A stretch of 18,639 nt of DNA. Origin: JANNFX01 sp040080075. GTDB taxonomy: Bacteria > Pseudomonadota > Alphaproteobacteria > Rhizobiales > Hyphomicrobiaceae. The position numbers were made by a program, and so were the translations under genes. Positions 15,261 through 18,639 of the stretch are shown here, one piece after another. How positions within the stretch are numbered: position 1 is the first letter of the stretch; every line of letters starts with the position of its first letter. The notes beneath the pieces are model-generated. The model was not told the origin of the DNA. It made no database searches and worked only from the letters and a program-made list of their open reading frames with translations. The stretch spans positions 1 through 18,639 of the forward strand of contig JBEBJD010000227.1 in assembly GCA_040080075.1 (NCBI GenBank), in the 5' to 3' direction.

Positions 15261-15476
15261 CTAGGGTCTAATCGATTTTGATTGAATTGTGGACAGGCTC
15301 CTAGCCCTGTGTTGCGCCGTGCTTCACTCCAGAAAAACCGCGGCACACTTTTCCGCAAAGCACTCAGGTCTACCGTGCTTCTTGCCGGAAAACCGCTACA
15401 CACTTTTCCGGAAGCACTCAGGTCTACCGTGCTTCTTACCGGAAAACCGCTACACACTTTTCCGGAAGCACTCTAG
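15261..15476 (-). repeat. Mosaic repeat, copy C (three module 1 units, then module 2)
   Basis: Occupies all the space between the convergent permease and gltA genes, bounded by CTAG at 15261 and at 15473-15476. Read on the minus strand it starts at the gltA TAG. Two 54-base units (15420-15473 and 15366-15419) differ from each other by one base. A third, more diverged unit follows (about 15313-15365), then a 44-base module 2 (15261-15304) with CTAG at both ends. Module 2 here is clearly diverged from copies A and B, though cacaattcaat keeps the central motif. Confidence 0.9.
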
Positions 15477-16786
15477 GCCTGCGGGAAGCCGCGGCGCGGC
15501 GGGCCGACGTATAGCTGGCGCGGGCGGCCGATACGCTGTTCGGGGTCTTCAATCATTTCTTTCCACTGTGCGATCCAGCCGACGGTGCGGGCAACCGCAA
15601 ACAGCACGGTGAACATTTCGACCGGGAAGCCGATGGCGCGCAGCGTGATACCCGAATAGAAGTCGATATTTGGATAGAGCTTCTTGGAGACGAAATATTC
15701 GTCTTTTAGCGCGATGCGCTCCAATTCCATGGCCACCTTCAAAAGCGGGTCATCGTGCTTGTCGAGCGCATCCAGAACTTCGTGGCACGTCTTCTGCATC
15801 ACCTTGGCACGCGGATCGTAGTTCTTATAAACGCGATGGCCAAAGCCCATCAGGCGGAAGCCCGAGTTCTTGTCCTTGGCCTTAGCGACGAACTCAGGAA
15901 TGCGGTCAACTGTGCCGATTTCTTCGAGCATGTTGAGAGCGGCTTCGTTGGCGCCGCCATGAGCGGGCCCCCACAGGCAAGCAATGCCTGCGGCGATACA
16001 CGCAAATGGATTGGCGCCCGAAGAGCCAGCCAGGCGAACGGTCGAGGTCGAGGCGTTCTGCTCGTGATCGGCGTGGAGGATGAAAATACGGTCGAGCGCG
16101 CGCGCAACAGTTGGGTTCACGACATAGGGTTCGCAGGGCGTGGCAAAGCACATCTGCAAGAAATTTGACGTGTAATCGAGATCGTTGCGCGGATAGATGA
16201 AGGGCTGGCCAATCGAATACTTGTAGGCCATGGCGGCGATCGTCGGCATTTTCGCAATCATGCGATTGGTGGCAACGACGCGGTGGTGCGGATTATTGAT
16301 GTCAGTACTGTCGTGATAGAAGGCCGACAACGCGCCGACCACGCCCACCATAACAGCCATAGGATGAGCGTCACGGCGAAAGCCGGTGAAGAACCGGGTC
16401 ATCTGCTCGTGAACCATCGTGTGATTGTTGATGGTCTTGCGGAAGTCGCGGAATTCCCCATTGGTCGGCAATTCGCCGGTTAGCAGTAGAAAACATACGG
16501 CGAGGAAGCTGGAATTATCGGCCAGTTCATCGATGGAATAGCCGCGGTAGAGCAGTTCACCCTTATCGCCATCGATATAGGTGATTTTCGACGAGCAATT
16601 GGCTGTCGAGGTGAACCCTGGATCGTATGTGAAGCAGCCGGTTTCGCGGTACACTGTGGCGATATCAATGACGTCGGGGCCGATGGTGCCGCTGCGCAAT
16701 GGCAGTTCCACAGTCTTGCTATTGGTCGTGAGGCTGACTGAACCTGTGGCCGGAGTCTTTGGCAGCGCCTTATCATGTATCGTCAT
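15473..16786 (-). CDS. gltA: Type II citrate synthase
   Basis: Condenses oxaloacetate and acetyl-CoA at the entry to the TCA cycle. The 437 residues match the hexameric, NADH-sensitive type of Gram-negative bacteria. Catalytic residues are clear: H276 (WGPAHGGANE), H317 (GFGHRVYKNYDPR) and D375 (NIDFYSGI). Start ATG 16786 has a perfect GGAGG five to six bases ahead; the in-frame upstream ATG at 16840 is ignored. It lies 186 bases downstream of gltX on the same strand with its own apparent control region. The TAG stop is the boundary of repeat copy C. Confidence 0.97.
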   Translation of the reverse strand: MTIHDKALPKTPATGSVSLTTNSKTVELPLRSGTIGPDVIDIATVYRETGCFTYDPGFTSTANCSSKITYIDGDKGELLYRGYSIDELADNSSFLAVCFLLLTGELPTNGEFRDFRKTINNHTMVHEQMTRFFTGFRRDAHPMAVMVGVVGALSAFYHDSTDINNPHHRVVATNRMIAKMPTIAAMAYKYSIGQPFIYPRNDLDYTSNFLQMCFATPCEPYVVNPTVARALDRIFILHADHEQNASTSTVRLAGSSGANPFACIAAGIACLWGPAHGGANEAALNMLEEIGTVDRIPEFVAKAKDKNSGFRLMGFGHRVYKNYDPRAKVMQKTCHEVLDALDKHDDPLLKVAMELERIALKDEYFVSKKLYPNIDFYSGITLRAIGFPVEMFTVLFAVARTVGWIAQWKEMIEDPEQRIGRPRQLYVGPPRRGFPQA

Positions 16787-16972
16787 TTCTGTCCTCCGCG
16801 CATGGGCGTTGGTGCACGAACTCAGCTTGCGCCTTCGCACCCCCCGTCGAGAGCTGATTCAGTCTCTCAACTCATCTCCAGGCATATTTGTTGCATTGCA
16901 CTATACAACAGCGCAAACGCAATAAACACCCAAACTATAGTCTATTTTTGGATGCGGTGGCGGATGCAACCA
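16787..16972 (-). promoter_or_regulatory. gltA leader and likely promoter with TTGC/GCAA repeats
   Basis: On the minus strand a TATAGT hexamer (plus 16900-16905) can serve as -10, giving a leader of roughly 105 bases; no good -35 is seen 16-18 bases upstream, which suggests activator dependence or a different sigma factor. Flanking it on the plus strand are TTGCATTGC (16891-16899) on one side and GCAA twice (16913-16916, 16919-16922) on the other. This makes a rough inverted repeat centred on the -10. I see no terminator after gltX, so some gltA transcript may come from gltX. Confidence 0.4.
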
Positions 16973-18529
16973 TTATTTTTTTAGTTGGTCGGTGAGACGG
17001 GCCAGGGCTTCGTCCCGTCCCAGCACTGCCGCAACGTCGAATACGGGTGGAGACACGGCTCGTCCCGTCAGGGCTGCGCGGAGCGGTTGGGCAACCTTGC
17101 CAAGCTTGGCGCCGGTTTCCTCGGCATAGGCTCTGACCACGTCTTCAAGTGCCGCCGCCGTCCAATCTGGAACGGCGTTGAGGCGGGGTACGAGGGCGGC
17201 GATGGTGAGCAGAGCTTCAGCGTCGAGAGCGGCCTTGGCCTTTTGTTCCAACGCCAAGGGGCGTGGCGCGATGAGGAACAATGCGCCATCGACAAAATCC
17301 AAGAGTGTCTTGCAGCGTTCCTTGAGACCGGGCATGGCCTGCGCAAACTTTTCCCAGCCAACGGCCTCAAAGCGCGCCTTGAGATCCGAACCGGTCTTGA
17401 TGCCAGGCCAATCGGCCAGCATCCGCTTGGCGAATTCGACATCTGGCCGTGGCGGTGCTTTGGGGTCCAATTCCGAAGCCGCTATGGATTGGAAATCGAG
17501 CAACGGTAGTAGCTCGGCTGTGCGCTCTAACAATTCTTCATTGCTGGTTTCGCGGATGTAATGACCGTTGAGATCGAGAAGCTTTTTGAAGTCGAAGCGC
17601 GACGGGCTGCGGCCAAGGCCGTCAAAATCGAACCATTCGATCAGTTGTTGTGTCGAAATGATTTCCGAGTCGCCGTGGCTCCAGCCCAGCCGCACCAAAT
17701 AATTGCGCAGTGCGACCGGCAGAAAGCCCATGGCACGATAGGCTTCCGCACCAAGTGCACCGTGACGTTTAGAGAGCTTGGCGCCATCGGGCCCATGGAT
17801 CAATGGCACGTGCGCCCACACGGGAACCGTCCAGCCCATGGCATTATAGATTTGGGTTTGCCGTCCCGCGTTGGTCAAGTGATCTACGCCGCGGATGACA
17901 TGAGTCACGTTCATATCGTGATCATCGACGACGACGGCGAGATTGTAGGTCGGAGTGCCGTCCGATCGCAGAATGATCAGGTCATCGAATTCCTTATTCT
18001 GGAACACGACATGACCCTGGACTTTGTCCTCGACAGCGGTCTCGCCATCGCGGGGCGCCTTGAGGCGAATCGTGGGTTTGATTTCCTTGGGAGCGTCCTT
18101 GGGATCGCGGTCGCGCCAAGGCGATAAAAACAGTTGCGGCCGGCCCTCGGCCTTGGCGGCCTCGCGTGCCGCATCGATCTCCAGCGATGAGCAATAGCAG
18201 TGATAGGCGTGGCCATTGGCCAGAAGTTCATGGGCGACCTCGGCGTGCCGGGCGGCCCGTGAGAACTGTGAAACGGCCTCGCCCGTCCAATCGAGTTCGA
18301 GCCACGTCAACCCATCCAATATGGCCGCCACAGCAGCCGGGTTATTTCGCTCGCGGTCTGTGTCTTCGATGCGCAGCACGAAAGTGCCGCCGGTGTGGCG
18401 CGCGTAGAGCCAGTTGAATAGGGCAGTGCGGCCACCGCCGATATGCAGGTAGCCGGTAGGGGACGGCGCAAAACGCACGACAGGCTTGCCGGCGGCAAGC
18501 TTGGAAGGGTCTGACTTCGAAGGTGACAT
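16973..18529 (-). CDS. gltX: Glutamyl-tRNA synthetase
   Basis: Class I aminoacyl-tRNA synthetase charging tRNA-Glu. It is 518 residues. The HIGH-type motif is in APSPTGYLHIGG (21-32) and the KMSKS-type motif is KLSKR (251-255), followed by HGAL. The anticodon-binding C-terminal part runs from about 330. A CYC pair is present after HAYH, but the second half of the E. coli zinc site is not evident. Alphaproteobacteria often have two gltX paralogues, one of them able to mischarge tRNA-Gln; this sequence alone does not tell me which this is. ATG 18529 has a weak ribosome site. The 110 bases upstream to the window edge show no gene I can support. Confidence 0.96.
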   Translation of the reverse strand: MSPSKSDPSKLAAGKPVVRFAPSPTGYLHIGGGRTALFNWLYARHTGGTFVLRIEDTDRERNNPAAVAAILDGLTWLELDWTGEAVSQFSRAARHAEVAHELLANGHAYHCYCSSLEIDAAREAAKAEGRPQLFLSPWRDRDPKDAPKEIKPTIRLKAPRDGETAVEDKVQGHVVFQNKEFDDLIILRSDGTPTYNLAVVVDDHDMNVTHVIRGVDHLTNAGRQTQIYNAMGWTVPVWAHVPLIHGPDGAKLSKRHGALGAEAYRAMGFLPVALRNYLVRLGWSHGDSEIISTQQLIEWFDFDGLGRSPSRFDFKKLLDLNGHYIRETSNEELLERTAELLPLLDFQSIAASELDPKAPPRPDVEFAKRMLADWPGIKTGSDLKARFEAVGWEKFAQAMPGLKERCKTLLDFVDGALFLIAPRPLALEQKAKAALDAEALLTIAALVPRLNAVPDWTAAALEDVVRAYAEETGAKLGKVAQPLRAALTGRAVSPPVFDVAAVLGRDEALARLTDQLKK

Positions 18530-18639
18530 TGGCGGGGCTTACTTCTTTTGCTCGCGGATTGAAGCCGGGCATGTAGCATAGGCGGGGAACCGGGATAAAG
18601 GCTGGTGCGTCGGATGAGGCAGGGGGGACGGCCGAGGAG

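Noticed and set aside
12393..15476. CRISPR array
   Set aside because: The 54-base units are directly abutting palindromic repeats without unique spacers, and no cas genes are nearby.

Overview
The window looks like chromosomal DNA from a GC-rich alphaproteobacterium, most likely of the Hyphomicrobiales (Rhizobiales). The basis is a stand-alone F0 ATP synthase operon with separate b' and b genes and no F1 genes beside it, an ispH-thrB-rnhA run, an rplY-pth pair, a gltX-gltA pair, a DksA whose zinc finger has only one cysteine, and intergenic hairpin repeats that resemble those common in that order. Almost everything is housekeeping. I see no tRNA, rRNA, insertion sequence, prophage or CRISPR array.

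Layout. 1-853 (minus): start of an unrecognised single-pass membrane protein that runs off the left edge; its frame has no stop inside the window. 1169-3103 (plus): a large acetate/3-ketoacid-type CoA-transferase, tail to tail with a MoxR-type AAA+ ATPase (3122-3994, minus). A 704-base gap follows, with several inverted repeats and a possible small RNA. 4699-5532: DksA-like RNA polymerase regulator with a long basic Ala/Lys/Pro-rich N-terminal tail. 5701-5964: possible small secreted protein. 6204-8833: atpI-atpB-atpE-atpF'-atpF, with a near-consensus promoter in front, a hairpin plus T-run between atpE and atpF', and a strong terminator behind. 9112-9804 (minus): lipoprotein. 9925-12395 (plus): ispH-thrB-rnhA, tightly packed. 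12578-14220 (minus): rplY followed by pth, with a strong terminator between them. 14511-15260 (plus): TauE/SafE-type permease. 15473-18529 (minus): gltX then gltA.

The most unusual structure is a mosaic repeat present three times: after atpF, between rnhA and pth, and between the permease and gltA. Each copy has one to three hairpin units of about 54 bases (module 1) joined to a 43-44 base hairpin (module 2). The tetranucleotide CTAG, or a one-base variant, lies at nearly every module boundary. The element runs into the TAG stop codons of atpF, rnhA, pth and gltA. Its placement between convergent genes suggests a terminator-like or transcript-stabilising role, but that is inference.

A second theme is low-complexity Ala/Lys/Pro tails on otherwise conserved proteins (DksA N-terminus, L25 C-terminus, Pth C-terminus). 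I found no convincing new defence or metabolic system.
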